Shown: positions 1-9,221, counted from the stretch's first letter. The stretch: 64,000 nucleotides of DNA from Hyphomicrobiales bacterium (GCA_017305715.1 JAFKKG010000017.1:67814-131813); one strand, 5' to 3'. A program made the numbers and translations. Notes: a model not told the origin generated them from the letters alone.

Positions 1-1
1 G

Positions 2-844
2 TGTTTTGCGCCGATCGGACGCGCGCTCAGCCTGGACCGCGTGCGGCAGGTGCGGACGGCGAAACTGTCGGATCTCGGCGCAAACCCGTCGCGATTTAGC
101 AGCCGCTGGGCGTTTGCCTGCACGCGGCTGATGCAAATCCAGATGGCGACGCTGTTCTTCTACAGCGCCGTCGGGAAAATTCGCGGCGAACAATGGTGGC
201 ACGGCGATGCCGTCTGGCGGGTCTTCGCCAGCGCCGATTACTACAGCGAATTCATGCTGCGCATTCTGGCGTCGAACTTCTGGCTGGTGAATATCGCAAC
301 CTATGCCGTCATCCTGATCGAGCTGGCGTTTCCGTTCATGGTCTGGCAGCGCCGCTCGCGGCCATATTTGCTCGCGGGCGCGATTTTCCTGCACCTGCAA
401 TTCGCGCTGCTGCTGAACCTTTATTATTTCTCCTTCGTCATGGTCATGGGCCACATGAGCTTCCTGTTCCCGGACTGGCTGCGAAGATGGGGCGCAATGT
501 GGAAATGGCGCATCGGGCCGATGGAGATGATCTATGACGGCCATTGCGGCTTCTGCAAGCGGTCGATGGCCGGCTTCCTCGCCTTCGACGGATTGAGACA
601 AATCCAGATCCGCGACTTCCGCACCAACCCGTCGGATGTCGTCGGCGACGAAGAGATGAAGAAGGCGCTGTATCTGGTATTGCCGGACAAGCGCGCGCTG
701 CCCGGCTTCGAAGCCTACAGGTACGTGGTGCTGCGTGTCCCCGGCCTCTGGTGGTTGATACCGTTTTTCTACATCCCCGTCTTCAGCCGGCTGTTCGGTC
801 ATCCGATCTATAACTGGATCGCGGCGAACCGCAGCCGGCTCTAG
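2..844 (+). CDS. HTTM-DCC family membrane protein (5' end outside window)
   Basis: The frame is open from base 2 with no stop, and reads CFAPIGRALSLDR before the first possible GTG start at 41, so the gene begins upstream of the window. The visible part has three or four hydrophobic segments of the HTTM type (the transmembrane region related to vitamin K-dependent gamma-carboxylase). These are followed by a C-terminal DCC/DUF393 domain starting at MEMIYDGHCGFCKRS, whose CGFC pair resembles a thioredoxin-like redox motif. It probably sits in the inner membrane with the DCC domain on one face. The substrate is unknown. The fusion of HTTM and DCC in one chain is a known architecture, but its reaction is not established. 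A serine hydrolase follows 30 bases downstream on the same strand. Confidence 0.8.
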   Translation, partial: CFAPIGRALSLDRVRQVRTAKLSDLGANPSRFSSRWAFACTRLMQIQMATLFFYSAVGKIRGEQWWHGDAVWRVFASADYYSEFMLRILASNFWLVNIATYAVILIELAFPFMVWQRRSRPYLLAGAIFLHLQFALLLNLYYFSFVMVMGHMSFLFPDWLRRWGAMWKWRIGPMEMIYDGHCGFCKRSMAGFLAFDGLRQIQIRDFRTNPSDVVGDEEMKKALYLVLPDKRALPGFEAYRYVVLRVPGLWWLIPFFYIPVFSRLFGHPIYNWIAANRSRL

Positions 845-874
845 ATCAACGCGATAGCGGAGGCGCGGCCAAAC

Positions 875-1927
875 ATGATCCCTCCTCTTGTCGTTGACCG
901 AAGGCTGCCGCCGCAGGTGAGAGCGAACGGCGTGGCCGATTGGCTGTGGGAGATCTACCGGCGCAATCTTTTCAGCGGCGCCGTGCTGATCGCCAAGGTC
1001 GGAAATACCGTCTTCGAAGGCCAATACGGTTACGCGGATCTGGCGGACACAGCGCCACTGACGAGTCATTCCTCGTTTTCGATCGCCTCGCTGTCGAAGC
1101 AATTCACCGCCATGGCCATGCTGATGCTGGCCCATGGCGGCCGATTGAAGCTCGATGACGCGATGGCGCGCTATCTGCCTGAGCTCAACATCTATGGAGG
1201 CATCACCATCAAGCAGATGCTTCACCATACCTCCGGCTTGCCCGATTATATGGAACTGGCGGACAAGCAGTGGGACGGAACGCGCGTCATCACCGCGCCC
1301 GATGTCGTTGCCATGCTGGCGCAGTTTCGGCCGCCGCCGCAGTTCCGGGCCGGTGATGAATTCGCATATAATAACACCGGCTACGCTTTGCTGGAAGTGA
1401 TCCTGTCGCGCGTCACTGGATCGAGCTATCCGGATTTCATGAAGCGGGAAGTCTTCGACCGGCTGGGCATGAATGACAGCGCCGCGTTCAATCTGGCATC
1501 CGGCGAATGCCCGTTGCGCAACCGCGTTTTCGGTTTCCGAAAGTCCTTGTTCGGAAAAAAGGTCCTGAGCGATCTGAATTATCTCGACGGTGTCTATGGC
1601 GACGGGGGGATCTACTCCAGCACCGGCGATTTGCTCCGTTGGGACGCCGCACTGCGCTACGGCACATTGCTTCCGGTCGCCGTGTGCGAGCAGGCCTACT
1701 CTTCCGGAAGGCTCAATAGCGGCGCGCCCACGGGATATGGCCTTGGCTGGGAAATCATCTCGCCTGACGTCGTCGAGCACTGGGGCAATTGGGAAGGGTT
1801 TACGGCGCACATCCGGCGTGACCTCAGGCAGCATACGCTGCTGGTCGTGTTATCCAACCTCACGCCGTACCACGATGCGATCAGCAACGAGCTTTGGGAC
1901 GCGTTTGGTGACGGCGTGTCGGTCTGA
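875..1927 (+). CDS. Serine hydrolase, class C beta-lactamase fold
   Basis: The 350-residue protein has the three landmarks of the beta-lactamase/penicillin-binding-protein-like hydrolases. These are the SxxK nucleophile motif SLSK (Ser72, Lys75), the YxN motif YNN (Tyr165-Asn167), and a late HWG motif in VEHWGNWEG that stands in for KTG. No clear signal peptide is present, so it may be cytoplasmic, unlike true AmpC enzymes. The ATG at 875 follows a GCGGAGGCG ribosome site. It is transcribed after the HTTM-DCC gene and converges on the MFS gene, with a 10-base gap. The likely activity is an esterase or peptidase; the substrate cannot be inferred, and antibiotic resistance should not be assumed. 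Confidence 0.85.
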   Translation: MIPPLVVDRRLPPQVRANGVADWLWEIYRRNLFSGAVLIAKVGNTVFEGQYGYADLADTAPLTSHSSFSIASLSKQFTAMAMLMLAHGGRLKLDDAMARYLPELNIYGGITIKQMLHHTSGLPDYMELADKQWDGTRVITAPDVVAMLAQFRPPPQFRAGDEFAYNNTGYALLEVILSRVTGSSYPDFMKREVFDRLGMNDSAAFNLASGECPLRNRVFGFRKSLFGKKVLSDLNYLDGVYGDGGIYSSTGDLLRWDAALRYGTLLPVAVCEQAYSSGRLNSGAPTGYGLGWEIISPDVVEHWGNWEGFTAHIRRDLRQHTLLVVLSNLTPYHDAISNELWDAFGDGVSV

Positions 1928-1937
1928 TTGCAACCGC

Positions 1938-3371
1938 CTATGCCTTGGCGATCTTTCGCGGCGACAGGGCCAATAGCCCCGCAGCGACAAACGCCAGCAA
2001 CGCCGCCAATTGGAAGGTGCGCTGGAAGGCTTCGAGGAAGCCCTGCTTCGCTTGCAGGATTTCGAACACCAGAAAGAACACCGAGGCCGCGGTGACGGTG
2101 CCCAGCGTTCGCGTGAGCAGCGCAAGGCTGCCGGCAACGCCGCGCTCTGACTGCGGCAGCGCCGCGGTCACGATATCCGAATAGGCCAGCTGGAACAGTC
2201 CGAGGCCGACGCCCTGCACGACCAAGCCTGCGACCCGCAGGGCTGTCGGGGTCTGCTCGGTCCATGCGCCCAGCAACAGCAGACCGGCGCCAATGATGGC
2301 GGCGCCCGCGATGGCCAGCCGCTCGGCGGAGAACAAACGCCCGGTGAGGCGGCCGCCGATCGGCGCCGCCAGTGCCGCACCGGCCGCGCCGGCAGCCAGG
2401 ATGGCACCGCCCTCCGTGAGCGTGTAGCCCGGCGCGCGCGTCAGATAATAGGGCACCAGCAGCCAGACCGAAAAGGCGGCGACATTGGCCAGCACGCTGA
2501 CGAGATTGACCAGCGCGAAGCCCGGCAATTTGAGAACTTCCATCGCGATGATCGGATGCTCCGCACGGGATTGACGGAACGCAAGGCCCGCAAAGGCAAG
2601 GATGGATAGCAACCCCAGCCAGATGGCCGAGAACTCTCGGACGCGGTTGATGGCCATCAGCATCGTGACCAGGCCCAGCGTCAGCGCGATGCCGCTTGGG
2701 ATGTCGAAGCGATCGCTGGTCGGGCGCGGTGGCGCCACGGGCAGGCCGCGCAACAGGAATAGGGCCGCGATCGCGATCGGGACCCGGAACCAGAACACCG
2801 CAGGCCAATCCCAGAGCGACGTCAAGGTGCCGCCGAGCAGCGGACCTAGCATCCAGCCGATCGCCATCATCATGGTATAGATGCCGAGCGCCCGGCTGCG
2901 TCGCTCTTCACCGTAGAGCGAGGTCACCAGGGCCACGCCGCAGCTCATCACCAGCGCCGCGCCGAGGCCCTGCAGGCAGCGAAACGCCAGCATCATACCG
3001 TAGTTCGGCGCATAGCCGACAAGCAGCAATGCCACCGCGCTGCAGACCAGGCCGGCCCGGTAGACGACCGCGTGACCGATGGTGTCGCCGATGCGGCCGA
3101 GCGCCAGCAGGAGACTGGCGTAGGTCAGCACGTAGCAGATCACCACCCACTGGATATCGCCGATCGAGAGCGCGAATCCGCGGGTGATGGCGGGGAAGGC
3201 AATATTGACCGAGGTGTCGAGCTGCGCCGTCGCCGTGCCCAGCCCGATCATGGCGATCTGCCACCCCTTCGCGTGGAGCAGGCCGGCTGATGCTTTGGGT
3301 GGATCGGGTTCGGTGGCTGAAGGCACGTGGTTACATCGGTGCGAAGCTGATCGCGCCAGTGCCGTCGACAT
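1938..3371 (-). CDS. MFS transporter, DHA2 (14-helix) drug/H+ antiporter family
   Basis: A 477-residue polytopic protein with about fourteen hydrophobic segments. The first-helix motif QLDTSVNIAFPAI matches the LDxTxVNVALP pattern of EmrB/QacA-type exporters, and LGRIGDTIGHAVVYRAG corresponds to the loop 2-3 motif. Proton-driven export of a small hydrophobic compound is the expected role. The ATG at 3371 overlaps the end of the upstream MBL-fold gene by 41 bases. A shorter start at a GTG (3326) would remove the overlap but has no ribosome site. The overlap suggests co-transcription and translational coupling with the hydrolase. The substrate is unknown. Confidence 0.85.
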   Translation of the reverse strand: MSTALARSASHRCNHVPSATEPDPPKASAGLLHAKGWQIAMIGLGTATAQLDTSVNIAFPAITRGFALSIGDIQWVVICYVLTYASLLLALGRIGDTIGHAVVYRAGLVCSAVALLLVGYAPNYGMMLAFRCLQGLGAALVMSCGVALVTSLYGEERRSRALGIYTMMMAIGWMLGPLLGGTLTSLWDWPAVFWFRVPIAIAALFLLRGLPVAPPRPTSDRFDIPSGIALTLGLVTMLMAINRVREFSAIWLGLLSILAFAGLAFRQSRAEHPIIAMEVLKLPGFALVNLVSVLANVAAFSVWLLVPYYLTRAPGYTLTEGGAILAAGAAGAALAAPIGGRLTGRLFSAERLAIAGAAIIGAGLLLLGAWTEQTPTALRVAGLVVQGVGLGLFQLAYSDIVTAALPQSERGVAGSLALLTRTLGTVTAASVFFLVFEILQAKQGFLEAFQRTFQLAALLAFVAAGLLALSPRKIAKA

Positions 3372-4353
3372 CGCGCGTCAGCTTTCCGATCGAGGCAAGC
3401 CAGTTGAGATGCGCCAGCGACTCGCCAAAAGCCTGCCGCGGATTGGCATACAGCACCCTGGGGAATACTTCCTGCGCGATCGCAAACGCGGTCGTCTTGC
3501 CCGATACGACGGATGCGACGTCGTCGAGCCGTGCCTGATGATGTTCGCGCAGTTGCGCCAGCCTTGCATGCAGACCGCGAAACGGCAGGCCGTGCGACGG
3601 CAGCACCAGTGTATCCGGCGCCAGCGCTTCGAGCCGGGTCAGCGAATCCAGATACTCCTTCATCGGGTTGGCGTCCGGCTGCGCCGAGGGCACGATCACC
3701 GATGGCGCCATATGCGACAGGATCTGGTCGCCGGCGATCAGGATCTTGTCACGCTCGGAATAGAACATTGCGTGTTCGGGTGAATGCCCGCCTGTCGTGA
3801 TCGTCCGCCACTCCCGCTGTCCCATGGCGATCACATCGCCGTCGCGGATGCGGATGAATTCGCGCGGCGGTCGCAGGCCGAGATATTTGGAGCGGCGCTG
3901 GGTTTCCATGATCCCGGCGGCGTCATCCTCTGACGCGCCGTTTCGCTTCATGAAGACGGAAAACTGCTCGTCCGGTCCATCCTCACGCTCAAGCCACGCC
4001 TTCCAGCCGCCGAGCCATTCGGCCAGCGGCATGCGCACCGCGCACTTCATTTCCTTCACCAGATATCCGGCGAGCCCGGAATGATCGAGATGGGCATGCG
4101 TGAGGGTGAGGTTCTGCAAGGGACGGCTGCGCAGCAACCCGCGCCAGAGCTTGTCCCAGATTTCGAACGTGTCGTCGGTATTGAGGCCGCAATCGACCAG
4201 CGTCCATCCGGGGCCGTCGTCGAGCAGCCAGCAATTGACGTGATTGGGGACCGTCGGCATCGGCAGCCGCACCCAGAACATCCCGGGCAGCAGGTCCGTC
4301 AACTCGCCATAGGCCGGCGGCCGTTGGACGGTGAATTTCAGATCATCGGACAT
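3331..4353 (-). CDS. MBL-fold metallo-hydrolase
   Basis: A 340-residue protein with the binuclear metal motif THAHLDHSG (HxHxDH), a later histidine in TTGGHSPEH, and the aspartate in ILIAGDQIL. These are the ligands expected of an active glyoxalase II/lactonase-type metallo-beta-lactamase fold. The C-terminal third (residues about 240-330) resembles the helical extension seen in many proteobacterial MBL hydrolases annotated as acting on thioesters or lactones. The ATG follows a G-rich stretch that can act as a ribosome site. The gene is divergent from the MFS gene at 4563 and leads into the DHA2 exporter, so both flanking genes are transporters. The substrate is unknown. Confidence 0.85.
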   Translation of the reverse strand: MSDDLKFTVQRPPAYGELTDLLPGMFWVRLPMPTVPNHVNCWLLDDGPGWTLVDCGLNTDDTFEIWDKLWRGLLRSRPLQNLTLTHAHLDHSGLAGYLVKEMKCAVRMPLAEWLGGWKAWLEREDGPDEQFSVFMKRNGASEDDAAGIMETQRRSKYLGLRPPREFIRIRDGDVIAMGQREWRTITTGGHSPEHAMFYSERDKILIAGDQILSHMAPSVIVPSAQPDANPMKEYLDSLTRLEALAPDTLVLPSHGLPFRGLHARLAQLREHHQARLDDVASVVSGKTTAFAIAQEVFPRVLYANPRQAFGESLAHLNWLASIGKLTRDVDGTGAISFAPM

Positions 4354-4562
4354 TCGTTTCCCCCCCCGCCGCTTTAGCTTACGCGATTTCGCAGGGTCAT
4401 CAACGCCGAAGGGATTTTCATGCCTCCTATGCAGGCCAAGGCAGCAAAATATCCCACCCGGGCCTTGAGGAGGAGACGTTTTTCCTAGAGAAGGTGGGCT
4501 GCGGCCTCGCCTGCGCCGGCGGCGCGCGAGCGCCTCGCGAGGTCAATTGGGTAACAATAATA

Positions 4563-5849
4563 ATGGATGCGCTGAACCCCCAATCCAGCCTCAAGCCGGC
4601 GACTGAGCTGGCCCAAAGCCCGGCCCCAGACCAGGCTCAGGACCTCGACCGGCGCGCACGTCGCAATCTGCTGCTGCTGGCATGCTGTCAGGCGGTCGGC
4701 CAGTCCTGCAACACGATGATGTTTGCGGCTACGGGATTGTCGGTCATCACCTTCTATCACCGACCTGATCTGGCCAATTTGCCGGTCACCATGCAGCATA
4801 TCGGCGTGATGATCTGGGTCTTCCCGGCGGCGCTCCTGATGCAGCGGGTCGGCCGCAGCATCGGCTTTCGGGTCGGCTCGGTGTTCGGCATGGCCGGCGC
4901 CATCATCATGTGCACCGGCCTGTACACCGCCAATTTTGCCGTCATGTGCGCCGGCGGACTCATCCTCGGTTACGCCGTGGCGTGCCTGCAGATGTACCGG
5001 TTCGCCGCCGCCGAACTGGTGCCGATCCATTACCGCGCCAAGGCGATTTCATGGGTCACGGCCGGCGGCGTCGCAGCGGCCGTGATCGGCCCCAGCCTCG
5101 TGCGCGTGACGCATGACCTGACCATGCCGCTCTATCTGGCGACCTATGCCGCGATTCTTTGCCTGCATGTGATGGTCTTCACGATCATGTCGTTCATTAC
5201 CTTTCCCTCGGTCGCGGCTTCGGCGGCCGCCTCCGGTGCCGCTGATTCTGCAGCCCCGCCGCGTCCGCTGTGGGTGATCGCGCGCCAGCCGCGCTTCATC
5301 GCGTCGGTCATCGCCGGCATGCTGGCGTTCGGCACGATGTCCTTCATCATGAGCGCCTCGCCGCTGGCCATCGTCGGCTGCGGATTTCCGCACTCGGAAG
5401 CACACTGGGTCATCTTCATGCATGTGCTCGGCATGTTCGTGCCGGCATTCTTCACCGGCAATCTGATCAACCGGTTCGGCGCCACCACGGTGATGGCCTG
5501 GGGCATTGTACTGATGCTGGCTGGCGTTGCTGCGGCGCTCGGCGGGCTGACCGAATGGAATTTCCGGATCGCCCTCACCGTCAACGGTGTCGGCTGGAAC
5601 TTCCTGTTCGTGGGCGCCACCACGGTCGTGACGACCTGCTACCGCCCGAACGAGCGCGGCAAGACCCAGGCGCTCAACGATCTGCTCGTTTTCAGCACCA
5701 CCGCCACATCGAGCTTCATGGCGGGTTTTCTGCAGGATCGCTGGGGCTGGCATCCGCTCAACTGGTTCTCCGTGCTGCTGATGCTGGCGGCAGCTGCTGC
5801 CGTCATATGGCTTCGCTCCCAGCGTCCGACGCTGAGCCCGGCGCATTAG
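4563..5849 (+). CDS. MFS transporter
   Basis: A 428-residue polytopic protein with about twelve hydrophobic segments, starting with a 35-residue polar N-terminus and then LLLLACCQAVGQSCN. The central loop is alanine-rich (VAASAAASGAADSAA). The ATG at 4563 was preferred because it gives a normal MFS N-terminus. A GTG at 4494 is in frame, and a strong AGGAGGAGA motif lies at about 4467-4476, so the true start is uncertain. It resembles the MFS proteins that bacteria often encode near small-molecule catabolic genes, but no substrate motif is recognisable. It runs divergently from the MBL hydrolase, and a TctC binding protein follows 161 bases downstream. Confidence 0.8.
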   Translation: MDALNPQSSLKPATELAQSPAPDQAQDLDRRARRNLLLLACCQAVGQSCNTMMFAATGLSVITFYHRPDLANLPVTMQHIGVMIWVFPAALLMQRVGRSIGFRVGSVFGMAGAIIMCTGLYTANFAVMCAGGLILGYAVACLQMYRFAAAELVPIHYRAKAISWVTAGGVAAAVIGPSLVRVTHDLTMPLYLATYAAILCLHVMVFTIMSFITFPSVAASAAASGAADSAAPPRPLWVIARQPRFIASVIAGMLAFGTMSFIMSASPLAIVGCGFPHSEAHWVIFMHVLGMFVPAFFTGNLINRFGATTVMAWGIVLMLAGVAAALGGLTEWNFRIALTVNGVGWNFLFVGATTVVTTCYRPNERGKTQALNDLLVFSTTATSSFMAGFLQDRWGWHPLNWFSVLLMLAAAAAVIWLRSQRPTLSPAH

Positions 5850-6010
5850 GATCCGCGCTTCGCTTTGCATTTGATTTGCTGACGCACAATCAGCATGATC
5901 TAAAACTGCGTGATGCCACATTGCTTGCTGCAGTGCAGCTTCGCGAATCAACGCACGACCGCAAAAAATGCGGCGTGACAACAAAAGAAAACCCAGGGGA
6001 GGACGCCGTC

Positions 6011-7003
6011 TTGATCCACCGGCTGTTTAGAAGTGCGCTTATCGGCTCTGGCCTCTTGCTTGCCGCGCTTGCGACGCAGGCCCATGCGCAATCGTCTTCC
6101 AAAACCATTACGCTGGTGGTGCCCTATGCGGCCGGTGGCGGCACGGACACGGTCGCACGCCTGATCGGGGAGCGGATGTCGGGTACGCTCGGCCAGACCG
6201 TCATCATCGAGAACGTGGTCGGTGGCGGCAGCACGCTGGCCAATGATCGCGTGGCCCGGTCGGCGCCCGATGGTTCGACCATCCTGATCAATCACGTTGC
6301 ATTGCTGGCCGCGCCCAGCCTGTTCACCAATCTGCGCTACGATACCAAGACCGCCTTTGAGGCGGTCGGCCTCGTCAACAACGCACCGATGGTCCTGATC
6401 GGCCGCAAGACGATTCCAGGCGAGAGCCCGAAGGATTTTGTGGCCTGGATCAAGACGCAGGGCGACAAGGCGAATTTTGCCCATGGCGGCATCGGCACCA
6501 ACAGCCATTTGTGCGCCGTCATGATGGGCAATGTGCTCGGCTTCAAACCGACGATCGTGGCCTATCGTGGGTCCGGTCCGGCGATCGGCGATCTGCTGGC
6601 CGGACAGATTGATCTTCTGTGGGATCAGGTGACCAACGCGCTGCCGCAGATTCAGGCCGGAACGCTGCACGGCATCGCCATCACGTCGCCGAACCGGCTC
6701 GAGCAGTTGAAGGACGTGCCCACCACCGCCGAACTCGGCATGCCCGAAGTCAGCTACACGATGTGGCATGGGCTCTACGTGGCCAAGGGCACCCCCAGGG
6801 AGACCGTCGCCGCGCTGAATGCGGCGCTGCGCAAGGCGCTCGCTGACCCCGGGGTGCTGGAGAAGTTGACCCAGCTCGGAACCTTGCCATTCCCCGAGAG
6901 CGAGTTGACGCCGGAGGCGCATGCGCGCCTGTTCGCCGCCGACCTGCCGCGGGTGGCAAAGCTCGTCGAAAGCTCGGGCATCAAGGCGAGCGAAGCGAAG
7001 TAG
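6011..7003 (+). CDS. Tripartite tricarboxylate transporter substrate-binding protein (TctC/Bug family)
   Basis: A 330-residue exported binding protein. The TTG at 6011 is chosen because it lies eight bases after AGGGGAGGA and starts a standard signal peptide (MIHRLFRSALIGSGLLLAAL) ending in THAHAQ. The mature part begins KTITLVVPYAAGGGTDTVAR, the hallmark first strand and glycine loop of Bug/TctC proteins, which bind carboxylates. The VAYRGSGPAIGDLLAGQID segment is also typical. No TctA or TctB membrane subunit lies nearby, so it is an orphan. Such orphans are common in Burkholderiales and Bradyrhizobium relatives. The ligand is unknown. Confidence 0.9.
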   Translation: MIHRLFRSALIGSGLLLAALATQAHAQSSSKTITLVVPYAAGGGTDTVARLIGERMSGTLGQTVIIENVVGGGSTLANDRVARSAPDGSTILINHVALLAAPSLFTNLRYDTKTAFEAVGLVNNAPMVLIGRKTIPGESPKDFVAWIKTQGDKANFAHGGIGTNSHLCAVMMGNVLGFKPTIVAYRGSGPAIGDLLAGQIDLLWDQVTNALPQIQAGTLHGIAITSPNRLEQLKDVPTTAELGMPEVSYTMWHGLYVAKGTPRETVAALNAALRKALADPGVLEKLTQLGTLPFPESELTPEAHARLFAADLPRVAKLVESSGIKASEAK

Positions 7004-7119
7004 GCGCGGTGGCGTGCGACCAATTTCCGGATTGACACGCTTGGGTTGAAAGAACAAAGTGGGAACCGTTGAATTGGGCTCTGGGGCCGCTTGCTCGGCG
7101 TTGATGTGAGTAGATCGAA

Positions 7120-8388
7120 ATGAAATTGGCGGTCCGAGCAGCCGTTGCAGCGTTTTGCCTGATTGCGACCCTTTCGACATCCAGTGCGCGCGGCCCCTAC
7201 GGTTCGATCACGGTCGGCAACTGGAAGGGTGGCGCGTACACCCACGACCAGAGTGGCGCGTTCACGCATTGCGCGGCGGGGGTGCAATATGCCAGCGGAA
7301 TCTATTTTGCCGTCACGATCGACAATAAAGCGGGATGGAGCCTGGGATTTGCCCACGAAGGATGGGCTTTTTCGAATGCTCAAGCGTTCCCCATTGCGCT
7401 GACATTCGATGGTCAGACGCCGTTCAATGTCCACGGCGTCCCGATCTCGGACAAATTGCTCCAGGTGCCGATGCCGGCTGCCTCGGCGCTGATCGCGCAA
7501 TTCCGCAAGGCCAAGACGATGACGGCCTTCACGCAAGGGCGGCTTTTCCAGTTCAAGCTCGATCAGACCGCGCAATTGTTGCCCGCGCTCGCCAATTGCG
7601 TTGCCACCGTCGTGAAAAACGGAGTCGCCAGTGCCGGCGAGTTCGCGGTTGCTCCGAAGCCGGTGGCGGCGGCCGCGCCGGCGCAACCGAATGCAGCGTC
7701 GCCGAAGGCTGCCAAGTCCATCAACAAGACTGGTACCGGTTTCGTCGTCAGCGGTAGCGGCCACGTGGTCACCAATCAGCATGTGATCGACGGCTGCGCC
7801 GGCGACATCCAGGGCAATCTGACCGGCGAAGCGCAAGTCAAGTTGCGGCTCGTCTCAAGCGATGAAACCAATGATCTTGCCTTGCTGCAGGCGCCGAGTC
7901 CCTTCAAGGAGGTGGCGACGATCAGGGACAAGGCGATTCATTCCGGCGATAGCGTCGTTGCGATCGGTTATCCGTTCCACGGCCTGTTGTCGTCCGACTT
8001 CACGGTCACCACGGGGATCGTGAGTTCCCTGAGCGGCATCATGAACGATACCCGCTTCCTGCAAATCAGCGCGGCCGTTCAACCCGGCAACAGCGGCGGG
8101 CCGCTGCTGGATACCAGCGGCACCATTGCCGGAATGGTGGCGGCAAAACTCAATGCGTTGAAAGTTGCTAGGGCCACCGGCAACATTCCCGAGAACATCA
8201 ATTTCGCCATCAAGACCGGTGCATTGCGGGACTTCCTGGACAACAGCGTCGTGCCCTACCAGACCACGGCCGAAGCCAAGCCTGAGCTGAAGACATCAGA
8301 CATCGCCCGCAATGCAAGGGCGTTCACGCTGCTGATTTCCTGCACCGCGACCGAACAGAGCGCGAGCGCGAAAAAATCAGGCGAGTGA
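7120..8388 (+). CDS. Exported trypsin-like (HtrA-type) serine protease with unrecognised N-terminal domain
   Basis: The 422-residue protein starts with a signal peptide (MKLAVRAAVAAFCLIATLST). Residues about 26-165 form a domain I do not recognise, beginning GPYGSITVGNWKGGAYTHD and containing two cysteines. A low-complexity Ala/Pro linker (about 175-198) leads to the protease. Catalytic residues are His221 in TNQHVIDG, Asp252 in ETNDLALL and Ser325 in PGNSGGPL, so the triad is complete. There is no PDZ domain, unlike DegP. It is expected in the periplasm or secreted. It stands alone, converging on a PEP-CTERM-like gene, with a terminator-like hairpin between them. Confidence 0.88.
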   Translation: MKLAVRAAVAAFCLIATLSTSSARGPYGSITVGNWKGGAYTHDQSGAFTHCAAGVQYASGIYFAVTIDNKAGWSLGFAHEGWAFSNAQAFPIALTFDGQTPFNVHGVPISDKLLQVPMPAASALIAQFRKAKTMTAFTQGRLFQFKLDQTAQLLPALANCVATVVKNGVASAGEFAVAPKPVAAAAPAQPNAASPKAAKSINKTGTGFVVSGSGHVVTNQHVIDGCAGDIQGNLTGEAQVKLRLVSSDETNDLALLQAPSPFKEVATIRDKAIHSGDSVVAIGYPFHGLLSSDFTVTTGIVSSLSGIMNDTRFLQISAAVQPGNSGGPLLDTSGTIAGMVAAKLNALKVARATGNIPENINFAIKTGALRDFLDNSVVPYQTTAEAKPELKTSDIARNARAFTLLISCTATEQSASAKKSGE

Positions 8389-8448
8389 TCTCGCGCCAGC
8401 CCCTGAATCCCCTAACAATCCAGAAGCGCTATCGACAGCGCCTGGAAA

Positions 8449-8474
8449 AAGCGCCCCGGCGACCAGGGCGCCTT
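8449..8474. terminator. Hairpin between convergent genes
   Basis: GCGCCC and GGGCGC form a six-base-pair GC stem around a nine-base loop, flanked by AAAAA on the left and CTTCT on the right. This fits a bidirectional transcription terminator between the protease gene and the convergent PEP-CTERM-like gene. A weaker GCGCT/AGCGC hairpin lies just upstream. The stem is short, so confidence is moderate. Confidence 0.4.
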
Positions 8475-8500
8475 CTACAGCGAGACTATGCGGACGAAAT

Positions 8501-9118
8501 TCAGGCGAGGCGGAGCCTGGTCCTTTCGTTGCTGCGATAAGCCATCAAACCGAGACCAAGGAAGCCGAGGCCCACCATGGCCCATGTCTTGGCTTCCGGG
8601 ATAGCGGTCGCAAGGGTCACATTGTCCAGGAGGTTTCCGATATTTCCATTACCAGCCGCCTGATCGGAGAAGCTGAGCTGGCCGCCATTCGTAGAGAACG
8701 TGAACGTGTACAGATGGAACGGATCGCTGGAATCCAGCGTGATCGATTGAGAGAAGCTTCCCAGCGAAATGACGGTGGTCTTGGCAACGTCGTTGCGCGC
8801 ATTTCCGGCAAGGTCGAATGACAGCGTATAGGTTCCCGCTGCGAAACTCGCGTCGGTCTGAAGCGTACCCGGAGTTCCATTCGAACCGTTCAAGTCCACA
8901 TAGCCGCCATTTCCGGGCTGAAGGTCAAACTGGGTTTGAGTCGTGGTTTGACCGATCAGATCGACGGTTCCCGGCCCTGGCGCTGTCCAGTTGGCGGGCG
9001 GTGTCCAATTGAGTTGATAGCCGTAGGAGTTGAAGTCGTCGGAGAAGACGACGCCGGCGCGCGCGCCAGTCGTAAGTGCGAGAAGCAGCCCGCAGGTAAA
9101 TGCCAAGTGTTGTTTCAT
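8501..9118 (-). CDS. Exported PEP-CTERM-like protein
   Basis: The 205-residue protein starts at the ATG at 9118, preceded by GGAG, and opens with a signal peptide (MKQHLAFTCGLLLALTTGARAG). The mature part is rich in Gly, Ser, Thr, Asn and Asp and looks all-beta, with no recognised catalytic motif. The C-terminus has the tripartite PEP-CTERM layout: IPEAKTWAMVGLGFLGLGLM, then a short hydrophobic helix and a basic tail (YRSNERTRLRLA). The usual Pro-Glu-Pro is Pro-Glu-Ala here, but the TWAM signature that often follows it is kept. PEP-CTERM proteins are processed by exosortases and linked to exopolysaccharide. No exosortase gene is in this window. Confidence 0.75.
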   Translation of the reverse strand: MKQHLAFTCGLLLALTTGARAGVVFSDDFNSYGYQLNWTPPANWTAPGPGTVDLIGQTTTQTQFDLQPGNGGYVDLNGSNGTPGTLQTDASFAAGTYTLSFDLAGNARNDVAKTTVISLGSFSQSITLDSSDPFHLYTFTFSTNGGQLSFSDQAAGNGNIGNLLDNVTLATAIPEAKTWAMVGLGFLGLGLMAYRSNERTRLRLA

Positions 9119-9221
9119 TTGGACTCCAGTTCGGTTGCGGCGCACCCAGCGCGGAATCCTTAACTCCAATTGTTCGGTTTCGTTCTTCACAATTTTCTGA
9201 AAACTCTTTTTGCCGCTTAAT

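Noticed and set aside
5270-6010. Extension of the TctC frame upstream into the MFS gene
   Set aside because: It overlaps the MFS transporter in another frame and would bury the signal peptide; TTG at 6011 has a strong ribosome site.
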